Source of the DNA: Bacteroidaceae bacterium
GTDB lineage: Bacteria; Bacteroidota; Bacteroidia; Bacteroidales; Bacteroidaceae
DNA: 64,000 nt
NCBI GenBank assembly: GCA_902362375.1
Contig: CABIVS010000008.1
Span: forward strand, 266,696 to 330,695
Reading direction: 5' to 3'
Part shown: piece after piece, positions 53,478 to 62,578 of the stretch
Position numbering within the stretch: the first letter of the stretch is position 1
Layout: every line of letters begins with the position of its first letter
Program-made: the position numbers and the translations under genes
The notes under the pieces: model-generated
Told to the model about the DNA's origin: nothing
Database searches by the model: none
The model's input: the letters and a program-made list of their open reading frames with translations, nothing else

Positions 53478-54635
53478 CTATTTATCAAATCTGATATTAT
53501 GTTCCCACTTTTGAAGAGCACCATTAGAAGTTGCATCATGTCCGTTGCCTGTTGCATCTCTAAAGGAAGTGCCATCTCCTTCATCCATTGGCCAAAGAGC
53601 TATCAAATTCGGATTCTTAGGATTTACCTCAAAATACATATTGTTCACGATCTCCGATTCTGTACGCGCTACTTTCCACAGACGAACCTGGCTCATAGCA
53701 CAATTATTACGGAAATAGCTACCACTATCAACTATTTTCATAAAATCAAAACGAACGTTTCCACCTTTTGGTGCAGGAGGATCAAAGAATGTATCTTGTT
53801 TTCCATTTCTATAAATAGTAAGTGTTGTTCCATTATAAACGAAAGCCCAATGATACCAAGTATTTGCCTCCAAATCACTAGCTGTTTGTTTCTGTCCTCC
53901 CAAGGACTTTATCTGTAGATAATTGTATGGTCTATTGGCATCCCCAAAACGGATATAAATTTCATGATCATTACTGCCGGATGTGAAAATAGCTTGGTTA
54001 TTTATACTATAACCATCCATACGTACCCAAGCTTCCAATGTCCATGCATCCACCGTAATACCCCAATCTGTTTCAGGCAATGTTGTTACATTTCCGGCAT
54101 TACCACGTAATACTGGAACAGAAACATTCAAAGGTTTTGCCAATACATAAATGAATCTACTCTGAACTTTTGATTTTGGAATATCACCTTTTAGAACATT
54201 TCCTAATGTGAGAGGAATGGCATAAGTGATACCATTAGTCACAAAATCATCTACATGAAGTCGATAACTGGCACTAATTTCACCTGCCGGAATCGTCACT
54301 GTAGCATTCTTCGGAAGCATATTTTCGGGCAACACTTCATATTCTGTACCGCTGGTTTCATTGTACTCGGCCAATAATTCAGGAGAGAACTGAATTTCCA
54401 CTTCTACGTCTTCCTCAACTTTTTGGGCCAAACGCACGACAACGTTAATGTCTGCACCGTCATCCATAGTAACAGTAGTGGCAATGTCTGTACCAGCTGC
54501 ATCTGTTATGTAAAGACTATTTGCCTGTACCTTGTATTCTGCATTCTCACATCCTGTAAGAAAGAATGCTGACAATACAATCATAAGACTTGATAAATAG
54601 ATATATTTCATAATTTTCATTCTTATAAAATTCAT
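53478..54635 (-). CDS. DUF1735 + LamG-like surface lipoprotein (glycan binding)
   Basis: Up to 385 residues; Met6 or Met9 may be the true start. The lipoprotein signal ends FFLTGCENAEY. Residues about 40-160 are DUF1735-like (ATTVTMDDGADINVVVRLAQ, LLAEYNETSGTEYEVLP, PAGEISASYRLHVDDF). The C-terminal ~210 residues are a concanavalin/LamG sandwich (TLEAWVRMDGYSINNQAIF, WYHWAFVYNGTTLTIYRNG, LWKVARTESEIVNNMY, LIALWPMDEGDG). DUF1735 plus LamG lipoproteins accompany GH18 endo-glycosidases in N-glycan loci and probably hold glycan at the cell surface. Follows the GH18 gene by 7 bp. Confidence 0.85.
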   Translation of the reverse strand: MNFIRMKIMKYIYLSSLMIVLSAFFLTGCENAEYKVQANSLYITDAAGTDIATTVTMDDGADINVVVRLAQKVEEDVEVEIQFSPELLAEYNETSGTEYEVLPENMLPKNATVTIPAGEISASYRLHVDDFVTNGITYAIPLTLGNVLKGDIPKSKVQSRFIYVLAKPLNVSVPVLRGNAGNVTTLPETDWGITVDAWTLEAWVRMDGYSINNQAIFTSGSNDHEIYIRFGDANRPYNYLQIKSLGGQKQTASDLEANTWYHWAFVYNGTTLTIYRNGKQDTFFDPPAPKGGNVRFDFMKIVDSGSYFRNNCAMSQVRLWKVARTESEIVNNMYFEVNPKNPNLIALWPMDEGDGTSFRDATGNGHDATSNGALQKWEHNIRFDK

Positions 54636-54642
54636 TTAATCA

Positions 54643-55779
54643 TTATTCCTCACTAACCGCATTCATGCGATCATAGAAATTTCTGTATATATTCGTAATT
54701 CCTTGGCGTAAGAAGTAATATTCCGGTGAGCCATCATAATCACCCTTACCCTGTGCATAGTCAAATCCTACCCTATAAAGACCACATCCGCCAATCAATT
54801 GATCTATCTCATAAGGTTTTCCATTAACAGTATAAGTACTTTTATATACGTAATTTGACATACCGAGGAATCCTCCTCCAGAATTGGCATAGGATTCAAA
54901 ATTTTCGGTTGCTATGGTTCTGCGGACAATTTCATCCGGAGTGATAATCCCTTGCTGTATCCAATCATCCATATCACGTAACACTCCCGTCATTCTGTAA
55001 TCTGCCATTCCACCATAAGCCTGCAATACAAAATAGTCTACATAATATGAAAGCCATTCTTTATCCATACCGGTTCGGATTCCGACCTCACCGTCAATTA
55101 AGAAAAGGAGACGTTTCTCTGGCATAGGACGGTCTCCACGATCGCGATTAGGATCCATAGCACCATGTCCAAACCAATAAGAGAGTTCCTCTACAAAGAT
55201 GGTTCTCTGTACTTTATTTGACCAAAGCGGACCTACTCCCATTCCACCACCCGGTTCATAGTCCCAATCATAGCCATCATAGCCACATTCGAGACAAGCT
55301 CTGTAAAGATCTTCGGCATAGGCTTTAATTGCAGGTCTTACTTTTTCCGGATCACTGCTAGTTCCGGCTTCGTGATAAATTTCTTTATCCGGAAGGTCAT
55401 CGCCAATGTTTTGAGAAAATAAAGTAACGACCACCTTTGTACCTTTCACTTTTTGCACATATTCCATATCAGCCTTTCGTTCCGGAGTCAATTCAAATTT
55501 CGGATGTCCCCCCCAGTTGGAAGCAATGGTTACGGAATCAGGCAAACCTCTCAAGCTATTTTCACCGGTAGGAGAAGTTCCCGTCCAATTGTCGAACCAT
55601 ACAAACACTTGTGGAAGGCCCGGTGTCTCTTTCCATTTACGCAAAGCAGCAAAATATTCATCAGTCTTGACGGTTTGATTCAAATCAACATCATTAATAG
55701 ATTCCACATCCGTACATCCAACGAAGAATGTTGCGGCAAATGCAAATCCTAATGCATTCTTTATATGCTTTATATTCAT
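54643..55779 (-). CDS. GH18-family surface lipoprotein
   Basis: A 378-residue lipoprotein with a signal ending AATFFVGCTDV (Cys22). The TIM barrel carries the GH18 catalytic signature DGYDWDYE at residues 168-175 (D-x-x-D-x-D-x-E) with the acid Glu175 present. Substrate-assisting Tyr/Gln positions are suggested by YVDYFVLQAYGG. In N-glycan and high-mannose loci such proteins are either endo-beta-N-acetylglucosaminidases or catalytically weak glycan-binding proteins. The intact motif argues that this one can cleave, but context alone cannot decide. It lies between the SusD gene (25 bp) and the LamG lipoprotein gene (7 bp). Confidence 0.88.
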   Translation of the reverse strand: MNIKHIKNALGFAFAATFFVGCTDVESINDVDLNQTVKTDEYFAALRKWKETPGLPQVFVWFDNWTGTSPTGENSLRGLPDSVTIASNWGGHPKFELTPERKADMEYVQKVKGTKVVVTLFSQNIGDDLPDKEIYHEAGTSSDPEKVRPAIKAYAEDLYRACLECGYDGYDWDYEPGGGMGVGPLWSNKVQRTIFVEELSYWFGHGAMDPNRDRGDRPMPEKRLLFLIDGEVGIRTGMDKEWLSYYVDYFVLQAYGGMADYRMTGVLRDMDDWIQQGIITPDEIVRRTIATENFESYANSGGGFLGMSNYVYKSTYTVNGKPYEIDQLIGGCGLYRVGFDYAQGKGDYDGSPEYYFLRQGITNIYRNFYDRMNAVSEE

Positions 55780-55804
55780 ATTCTATATTTTATCAGGTTA
55801 AAAA

Positions 55805-57376
55805 TTAGTTCTTTTTTGCCCACCACAAATCCGTAGCTCCAGTGTCCGGACCACCTAACATCGTTGCAATAGCTGCCGATACATTAGCAGAATTACTGGA
55901 TTTTTCTGTTGTAGGATATGGCAAACGGCGAACCATACGTTTACTATCAATGTCACCTATATAGCCAACAGAGCTTAGATTGTCACGTGCAGTGAACAGC
56001 TCAGGATAGCCGGTACGACGATAATCACACCAAGCTTCAATTCCCAATGGATAGTTGGCAATCCATTTTTGAGTAATAATCTTCTGGAGCTTATTACTTC
56101 CGTTTTCCCACGCAACAGTAGGTACATCAGTAAATGAAATATTGTTTTGAGAATTCCATCGATCTGTATACCCTTGAGGAACAACTGTGCTTGAAAGGTA
56201 ATCACCAATCTCTACACCATGTTGATTCATTGAAACCTGAATGCCCTGTTCATAGTAACTCTTAGCCGCTGCTGCTCCACCTGCAATCCATCCCTGTAAA
56301 GCTGCTTCCGCTTTCAAGAAATATGTTTCTGCCGCATAGAAAACCGGCATAGGAGAAGCTTCTGTAACAGCTGGTTTGGAATACCTTGCGGCACTACCTT
56401 CAACACTTTTACTTGTATCTTTAATGCCCATACGTACACCACGATACTCTCTATATGAAGTCGAGGTATTCATATATTTGCTAATACGCGGATCATTATA
56501 TCCATTCATGTATGCGGAAAGTGTCGCATTGATAGCTAAGTCACCCCAATCAGAAGCGATCCAGAACGGATTATATGGCATAGAGGGGAAAAAGGCATTA
56601 TCCTCATTAGATTCTATTACTCCCCCGTTAATCGCTTCCGCCATCATTTGTTTAGCATATTCCGTATCTTCAGTATTAGAGGCAATACGCACAGCCATGC
56701 GAAGTTTCAAAGAATTAGCATATTTGATCCATTTGCTAAAATCACCATTATATATGATATCATATTCGGCAACAGGCACTTCTTTTCCTTCATTTTCTTG
56801 AACAAAAGCCGAAAGCACATTAATACTACGTGTCAAATCATCAAACATATTATGATAGAGTGTTTTCAAATCATCGTATGCCACCTGAAATTCTCCTTTT
56901 CCCATTTCTGAATAAGGAATAGGACCATAAATATCGGCAACACGAAGCATAACGCCTACCCGAAGAATAGATGCCCACGCATAAATATACCCGGTACCCC
57001 CGGTAGATTCTTTTATTGTCTGGAAATTTGGATAAAATTCCGTAAACATATCTTTGTAAGGAACATCTACCCAGTCGGCACTAGGATTGAATGTTCCGAA
57101 ATTAGTGCCATTCCAAGGAGCAGTTGTCGCGAAATACCCGCCATACTGTCCCACCATTTGTTCGGTGTGCTGACTGTTATTTTCCTGGCAGGCATTCAAT
57201 AAACGAGTCATAGACACAAACAACGTACCTACCCGCTCTGTCGGAGTCATATCCTCTGGATACACGTCCGTTGGATGTGTATTTAATTCATCAAAGTTTC
57301 CCGTACACGAAGCGAATAGCAGAGTAGTAGTAAAAGCTGCCACGCTTACAGTCTTGATTATCTTGATTTTTTTCAT
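55805..57376 (-). CDS. SusD/RagB-like lipoprotein (SusD-like_2 type)
   Basis: A 523-residue lipoprotein with a signal ending LLFASCTGNFDELN (Cys24). It fits the SusD-like_2 group: NTHPTDVYPEDMTPTERVG, YAWASILRVGVMLRVADIYG, SKWIKYANSLKLRMAVRIA and AETYFLKAEAALQGW, ending LGGPDTGATDLWWAKK. It pairs with the SusC body at 57391 (14 bp upstream). Because that SusC body lacks its promoter and 5' end in this orientation, this SusD and the two genes after it are probably silent here unless an unseen promoter exists. Confidence 0.93.
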   Translation of the reverse strand: MKKIKIIKTVSVAAFTTTLLFASCTGNFDELNTHPTDVYPEDMTPTERVGTLFVSMTRLLNACQENNSQHTEQMVGQYGGYFATTAPWNGTNFGTFNPSADWVDVPYKDMFTEFYPNFQTIKESTGGTGYIYAWASILRVGVMLRVADIYGPIPYSEMGKGEFQVAYDDLKTLYHNMFDDLTRSINVLSAFVQENEGKEVPVAEYDIIYNGDFSKWIKYANSLKLRMAVRIASNTEDTEYAKQMMAEAINGGVIESNEDNAFFPSMPYNPFWIASDWGDLAINATLSAYMNGYNDPRISKYMNTSTSYREYRGVRMGIKDTSKSVEGSAARYSKPAVTEASPMPVFYAAETYFLKAEAALQGWIAGGAAAAKSYYEQGIQVSMNQHGVEIGDYLSSTVVPQGYTDRWNSQNNISFTDVPTVAWENGSNKLQKIITQKWIANYPLGIEAWCDYRRTGYPELFTARDNLSSVGYIGDIDSKRMVRRLPYPTTEKSSNSANVSAAIATMLGGPDTGATDLWWAKKN

Positions 57377-57390
57377 TATTCGTTGCTTTA

Positions 57391-60201
57391 TTAGAATTGT
57401 ACTTTTATACTAAATCCCATGTTTCTCAAGCTAGGCTGCATGAAATAATCCACACCAGTATAGAAAGTGCTGGTAGATGACGCAACCAATTCAGGATCGA
57501 ACGGTGCCTTGCAATATATCATAGCGAGGTTGTTTCCAATTAAACCTAATGTCACATCAGCAATGTTATATAACCATTTTTTAGGAAGTGTATATTCAAG
57601 ACTAACCTCCTGCAAACGGATATTGGTTGCTTCGTACACATAATGGTCACCTTCACCAGTACCAGCCGCTACTATACCCAAATAATCTTTAGCAGACACA
57701 TTTCTGTTGTTGATCATTACACCTCCAGCCTGACGAAGTTGCGCGCTATATTCGGAAACGCCACAACGGTCAAGAAACGCTTGTGTATTAGACACAACCA
57801 AACCACCAAAACGTCCACTTAACAATACATTCAGACGTATACCTTTATAAGTAAATGAATTTCTCCATCCTAAATTAACTTTTGGAAGCAATGAACCAAT
57901 TTTCCGATATTCAGTCTCCACCATACTCGGCAAACCAGTCTTGGCATCCAAATAAATATAACCATTATTATCGCGTTTGAAGTCACGGTTGATATACAAG
58001 TCTCCCATAGAACCACCCTCTGTCAGACGTACTACCGGTGAAGTTGATCCTCCTAATCTAGCTTTGTCTACATAAGGCATTTCAATCGGTTCACCTGTTA
58101 TTCTATTAGTTACACCATCTGCCAGCCTTTTGATTTTATTTTTATTATAAGTAAAAGTAAAATTACTGGACCAACCAAAATCACGCCATTCATTTTTGTA
58201 TCCCAAAGCCATCTCTATACCCTGATTCTGTACACTACCTGCCTGGATGTTGACAGCTGTATAACCAGAACTTGCCGGAAGAGGTGCAGCAAACGTTTGG
58301 TTACGCGTATCAGAGTTGTAATAGGTAATATCAAAATTCAATGTATTTTTGAAGAAACGCATATTCAATCCCGCCTCATAAGATTTGGTAATTTCAGGTT
58401 TCAAATCAGAGTTCGGATACAGGGATTCTGCTTTGTATTGATCTAGTTGGTCGTCATACGTATAACGCACCTTTGTTAAATATGGATCATAGGCATTACC
58501 CACAGAAGTGAAAGAGAAACGCGCTTTCAAGAATGAAAACCATTCGGGCAAATCAATAACTTCACTCAAAATACTTGAAATACCGATAGAAGGATAGAAG
58601 AATGGTTTATTTCCTCTTTCAGAAAGAGCTAGAGAAGAATCCCAGTCAGCACGTCCGGTAAGACTTAAGTAGAGAAAACTTCTCCATCCAATTTCCGCAT
58701 TGGCAAAAACTGATTGAGTCTGACGCTTTAAACCATCAGCATTTACTTTATAATAACCGCTGCGTGTCAGATTTTCGATAGTAAAATGGTTAGTCACATT
58801 ATTCAAGTCTCCATGTAAAGAAGTCAATTCCATACGGAGATCTTTAATAGAAGCACCCAAATTGGCTGTTACATTAAACTCATTGAATGTTTTGTTGAAA
58901 TTCGCCAATACATCCGCATAAACTTGTCTGTCCAGACGGTTTTCTTCTTTATATCGCCCTTTCGAACCAGCAAAGTTACCAACTGTACCAGCGTGGAATT
59001 TTTCTGTATATTTACTTTCGGTATTATCAATGCTCACACGTCCTTGCACATTTAACCCATCAATGATGTTATATTGTAGGCTGGCAGCCAACTTATAACG
59101 TCTTCTATCATTCTCACGGTTCATGCGATTCATAATCCAATAAGGATTCTGAGATGAAACACCTCCTAAATCACCATATGGCCAATACTGTGTATTTACC
59201 CCCGATAAATCATCATAACGTTCATATACAGTTACATCAGAAAAGTCTTCACCACGTGGAAACAAATACAAAGAAGTAAGCGGGTTGAAATACTGTCCTT
59301 GAGATACCATATTCTTATCGTTTTGAATAATATAGTTGGCACTTGTATCCAAAATAAACTTATTATTCAGAAAATTGGTAGTATTACGAAATGAGAAATT
59401 ATATCTATCGTAGTCATTATTAGGCATAATGCCTGCTGCATTAGTTGTAGCTACAGAGATATAACTTTGACTCTTATCATTGCCAGTGGAAAGAGAAAGT
59501 GTATTAGATACATTACTTCCTGTGTTAAAGAACTTTGCAGGATCGTATCTCTTATCCGTTTCCAATCCCCAGCTCATCACTTCCCCCGTCATATTACCAT
59601 AAGTATTCTGAAACTTTGGCATCATCATAGGATCGCTGAATGTAGTATTATTACTATAAGTCACAGTTGTCTTGTCAGCACGCCCTTTCTTAGTAGTAAT
59701 TAAAACAACTCCATTAGCCCCTTCATATCCATATAACGCAGCTGCAGAAGGCCCTGTCAGCAATGACATACTTTCAATATCATCCGGATTAATGTCAGCT
59801 ATTGATTCACTGCCCGGTTGCGTTGCCATCGCTCCATCACCACCAGAAGAAGCGCGATTGTACATTGGAATACCATCAATCACATAGAGTGCATTATTGT
59901 TTTGCGTGATAGATTTAGCGCCTCGCATTACCACCTTTACACCACCACCAGGACCTGAAGCACTAGAATTAATCTGCACTCCCGCTGCCTTACCAGCCAG
60001 TGCTCCCATAAAGTTTGTACTTTTTACAGTTGTAAGTTCATCCCCTTTCACCTGTTGTACATTATACGTCAAAGCTTTCTCCGAGCGCTTGATACCCAAT
60101 GCAGTAACAACAACTTCATCCAATACTTGCGTATCTTCTCCTAAAGTTACTTTCAGAGGTTGAGCATTGGCAAGCGTGATTGCTTGGGAGAAACTGTGCA
60201 T
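57391..60201 (-). CDS. Silent SusC cassette lacking promoter, signal peptide and N-terminal domains
   Basis: A 936-residue frame covering the last part of the regulatory-like domain, TonB box (LDEVVVTALGIKR), plug (SMLLTGPSAAALYGYEGANG) and full barrel ending MGFSIKVQF. It has no signal peptide, no STN domain and begins with a chance ATG (MHSF) four codons before a 105-bp repeat (60086-60190) shared with the SusC at 62579. Inversion would join residues 1-171 of that gene in frame to this body, giving about 1,103 residues, a normal SusC length. This is a shufflon cassette rather than a dead gene. SusD, GH18 and LamG genes follow it. Confidence 0.92.
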   Translation of the reverse strand: MHSFSQAITLANAQPLKVTLGEDTQVLDEVVVTALGIKRSEKALTYNVQQVKGDELTTVKSTNFMGALAGKAAGVQINSSASGPGGGVKVVMRGAKSITQNNNALYVIDGIPMYNRASSGGDGAMATQPGSESIADINPDDIESMSLLTGPSAAALYGYEGANGVVLITTKKGRADKTTVTYSNNTTFSDPMMMPKFQNTYGNMTGEVMSWGLETDKRYDPAKFFNTGSNVSNTLSLSTGNDKSQSYISVATTNAAGIMPNNDYDRYNFSFRNTTNFLNNKFILDTSANYIIQNDKNMVSQGQYFNPLTSLYLFPRGEDFSDVTVYERYDDLSGVNTQYWPYGDLGGVSSQNPYWIMNRMNRENDRRRYKLAASLQYNIIDGLNVQGRVSIDNTESKYTEKFHAGTVGNFAGSKGRYKEENRLDRQVYADVLANFNKTFNEFNVTANLGASIKDLRMELTSLHGDLNNVTNHFTIENLTRSGYYKVNADGLKRQTQSVFANAEIGWRSFLYLSLTGRADWDSSLALSERGNKPFFYPSIGISSILSEVIDLPEWFSFLKARFSFTSVGNAYDPYLTKVRYTYDDQLDQYKAESLYPNSDLKPEITKSYEAGLNMRFFKNTLNFDITYYNSDTRNQTFAAPLPASSGYTAVNIQAGSVQNQGIEMALGYKNEWRDFGWSSNFTFTYNKNKIKRLADGVTNRITGEPIEMPYVDKARLGGSTSPVVRLTEGGSMGDLYINRDFKRDNNGYIYLDAKTGLPSMVETEYRKIGSLLPKVNLGWRNSFTYKGIRLNVLLSGRFGGLVVSNTQAFLDRCGVSEYSAQLRQAGGVMINNRNVSAKDYLGIVAAGTGEGDHYVYEATNIRLQEVSLEYTLPKKWLYNIADVTLGLIGNNLAMIYCKAPFDPELVASSTSTFYTGVDYFMQPSLRNMGFSIKVQF
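60086..60190 (-). repeat. Left copy of a perfect 105-bp inverted repeat in SusC
   Basis: Base-for-base identical, in inverse, to 63091-63195. It encodes SQAITLANAQPLKVTLGEDT followed by QVLDEVVVTALGIKR in the same reading frame in both genes. Identity stops abruptly on each side, as expected when recombination, not simple homology, keeps it uniform. Confidence 0.95.
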
Positions 60202-60965
60202 TATTATGATTAGGGAATAAAATATATAACACCTTTATTATTTATCAATAAGTAATTGTTCAAAATTAAACAGCATTATGCATATGATTGCAGTGTCTTG
60301 TCTCTACAATTCATCACCACCAATAATATTTATTATCTTTCACCTTTCTTCCGGACTCCCGATAAACAGGACGTTTACGGGTGAAGGGCGATTCTTTCAC
60401 CTTACTTGGAAATGAAATATGCTCATAGATTATTTTTTATTGGGATGTTTTTTTTAAACATTGGGATGATTGTAAAAAACATCACAGTGCTTTTTACAAT
60501 TAACGCAATGATTTTAGAAAGTACTGTTACAACATTCTTTCGATATGAATGTAACGATGAAGAGTCCCCCTTCACCCATAAACGGCCTAGTCACCGGGTG
60601 TTCAGAAAAAAGGTGAAAGGGATAGAAAAAAACATATATGTAGGAAAATCAAATATTGTTTTACCAATTCTCCAAAGCATAGCTTTAGCCTACCTAAAGC
60701 ATAGCTTTTCGTTCCCTAAAGCTATGCTTCAAGTAAGTAAAATGTAGAACAGATACTTATAGACTTTATAAACATTATCATCATGCAAATGGCATATTTA
60801 TAAAATTTGACGTAAAACTGTCTAATTGATATATAACATAATTTTCCTGTAATTAAAAATGAATATGAAAAGTCCATTTATCTCTTCTGTTTTTTCACAA
60901 ATTGTTGTATTGAAAAACTAGAGAAAATAAAGAATGTACATACAATTTGCATGCACTATTCTAAT
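60202..60965. repeat. Intergenic repeat-rich region inside shufflon
   Basis: No credible gene. Two imperfect inverted copies of a ~65 bp sequence lie at 60337-60401 and 60555-60619; both run CTTTCACCTTT, then a variable part, then GTTTA-GGGTGAAGGG. Three copies of the AAAGCATAGCTTT motif follow: 60674-60686, 60696-60708 and, inverted, 60718-60729 (AAAGCTATGCTT). A 113-codon plus-strand frame at 60406-60747 runs through these repeats and is judged spurious. Confidence 0.7.
60938..60956 (-). repeat. Inverted partner of the TGTATGCAAA motif, downstream of integrase
   Basis: In reverse complement it reads GCATGCAAATTGTATGTA, close to GTATGCAAAATGTATGCA at 62249-62267 on the other side of the integrase gene. 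It lies just past the integrase stop. It may be a recombinase-binding or regulatory site. Confidence 0.4.
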
Positions 60966-62201
60966 TTAAATATTAAAGTCGGTAAGCAATTGAGCATTTC
61001 TTATTCTTTCTTCTTTCTCAAAATAGGCTAGATAGTTTTCTGTGACAGCTAAATTGGAGTGCCCCAAACTTTCTGAAATATAAGAAGTCTTAGCACCTGC
61101 ACGTTTTAGAACTGTTGCAAATGAATGCCTAGCGGTGTAGGTTGTTAATTGAGAAATCCCTGTATTTTGAGCTATCTTTTTGAGTCTTCTATTGCATTTA
61201 GTAACAATACGCCTCACTAGCCTAACTCTTTCAAACGCATTTTCTGTTCCGTCAGCGTATTTAAAGATATATGTTTGTGGATTAATTCTAGGATTCCCCC
61301 ATTTATGAATGATATTCCACATTTCCGGAGTTATTATTGCATGTATTTCTTTACTATGTTTAGCTGTCCTCGAAGTTTTAGAACGTACAAAGCATATCTC
61401 TCCATCTACAATATTTGAATACTGAAGAAATAGTAAATCCATGAAATTGATACCATTGCATAAATAAGAAAATACCCATAGATCTCGAAACTCTTCTATA
61501 TCTTTTGTTCCATCTTGATAGGACATTACTTTTTTTATATCAGCAAGAGTGAGTGCTAATTTACGTCCACAGCCTTCAGGAATCTCATATTTATTTTTTC
61601 CAAAAGGAAATGATGATTCTTTTAATATGCCATCTTGTATAGCACGATTTAGTATGCACTTTAAAGCTCTGAAATAAATACTAATGCTTGAATAGCTCTT
61701 TCCTTTTGAAAGCCAGAAACGCTCACATCGTTTGAGCCAATCTACTGTAATTCTTTCTAAAGGAATATATGTTCCGCCAAAACTCTCTAAACTTTTTAGT
61801 GCACTCTGATAACTTAGATAAGTACTTGCCTGCTCATTGTCTTTTAGTTCTTTCATTTTCAGATTAAAAGCACTATGCAGGTTCATATCTTTCATTTGTC
61901 TTCCTAACCTAATACTTAAAGTCTCAATATTAAATTCACCCTTTTGTATTAGTTCATTAATGTGCCGTTTTACATTAGAAAAACTACTTTCTATATCACT
62001 TCGTATCTCTGTCAATAACCTGCTTTTCGCTTTTAGCAGTCTGTTCCAATCTTCTTTTGAAAGTTCCTTTCCTGTTGAGTAATACTTTTGTTTTCTTCTG
62101 AATACCACTTGAACTTTAATAGGAAACAACCCGCTCTTTTTCACTCTTCTGGTATCTAATATGGTTAATACAGAGACTCCATCTCTTGAATATTTGAACA
62201 T
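60966..62201 (-). CDS. Tyrosine recombinase of the SusC shufflon
   Basis: A 411-residue recombinase with an arm-binding N-terminus (VSVLTILDTRRVKKSGLFPI), a SAM-like core-binding domain (about 105-215) and a catalytic domain. Visible catalytic parts are VRSKTSRTAKHSKEI (Lys region), TYTARHSFATVLKRAGAK (Arg, His) and LGHSNLAVTENYLAYF with nucleophile Tyr390. The Arg I region reads YLCNGINFMDLLFLQ and lacks the Arg, as in many Bacteroides invertases. It lies inside the invertible segment, so its own orientation changes with each inversion. It is diverged from the recombinase at 5553, as expected for a different target site. Confidence 0.9.
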   Translation of the reverse strand: MFKYSRDGVSVLTILDTRRVKKSGLFPIKVQVVFRRKQKYYSTGKELSKEDWNRLLKAKSRLLTEIRSDIESSFSNVKRHINELIQKGEFNIETLSIRLGRQMKDMNLHSAFNLKMKELKDNEQASTYLSYQSALKSLESFGGTYIPLERITVDWLKRCERFWLSKGKSYSSISIYFRALKCILNRAIQDGILKESSFPFGKNKYEIPEGCGRKLALTLADIKKVMSYQDGTKDIEEFRDLWVFSYLCNGINFMDLLFLQYSNIVDGEICFVRSKTSRTAKHSKEIHAIITPEMWNIIHKWGNPRINPQTYIFKYADGTENAFERVRLVRRIVTKCNRRLKKIAQNTGISQLTTYTARHSFATVLKRAGAKTSYISESLGHSNLAVTENYLAYFEKEERIRNAQLLTDFNI

Positions 62202-62578
62202 AAAAATGAATGTTTATATCTATACATTAACTGAAATATACATGATTTGTATGCAAAATGTATGCAAATATAATAAATCAGCCTGATTTCAATAAGTGTA
62301 TAAGATTCTATTTATCAAATATTTGAGTATTTATTTTTCAATTAGGAATTTGCTTCTATTATTTTTTTTCAAAAAAAATCTTATCTTCGTTTAGTAAGGT
62401 TACAACATAGAATGTATTACTATTGAATAAGCGCTTATGGAATTTATTTTAAGTGTAACCTTTAAATTTATTAATTATGAGAAACAGAGATACATGAAAC
62501 CTTTGTGTGAAAACGGTAATTTTAGTTACCGTTCCTAATTAAACTCTCTAAAAACTATTTCTAATTAAAAAGAATAAG
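62202..62578. promoter_or_regulatory. Shared control region of integrase and SusC
   Basis: 377 bp between divergent genes. Direct repeats of TGTATGCAAA at 62248-62257 and 62259-62268 (11-bp period) lie about 50 bp before the integrase start. TATCTTCG at 62382-62389 is a one-mismatch -7 candidate on the SusC side, but TTTG at 62349-62352 is 29 bp away, too far. A 7-bp hairpin, ACGGTAA (62513-62519) with TTACCGT (62526-62532), sits in the SusC leader. An ECF-sigma promoter is possible given the STN domain, but I cannot identify it. Confidence 0.45.

Noticed and set aside
60406..60747. 113-codon plus-strand frame in the shufflon spacer
   Set aside because: It runs through an inverted duplication and three copies of a short repeat, so the open frame is likely chance.
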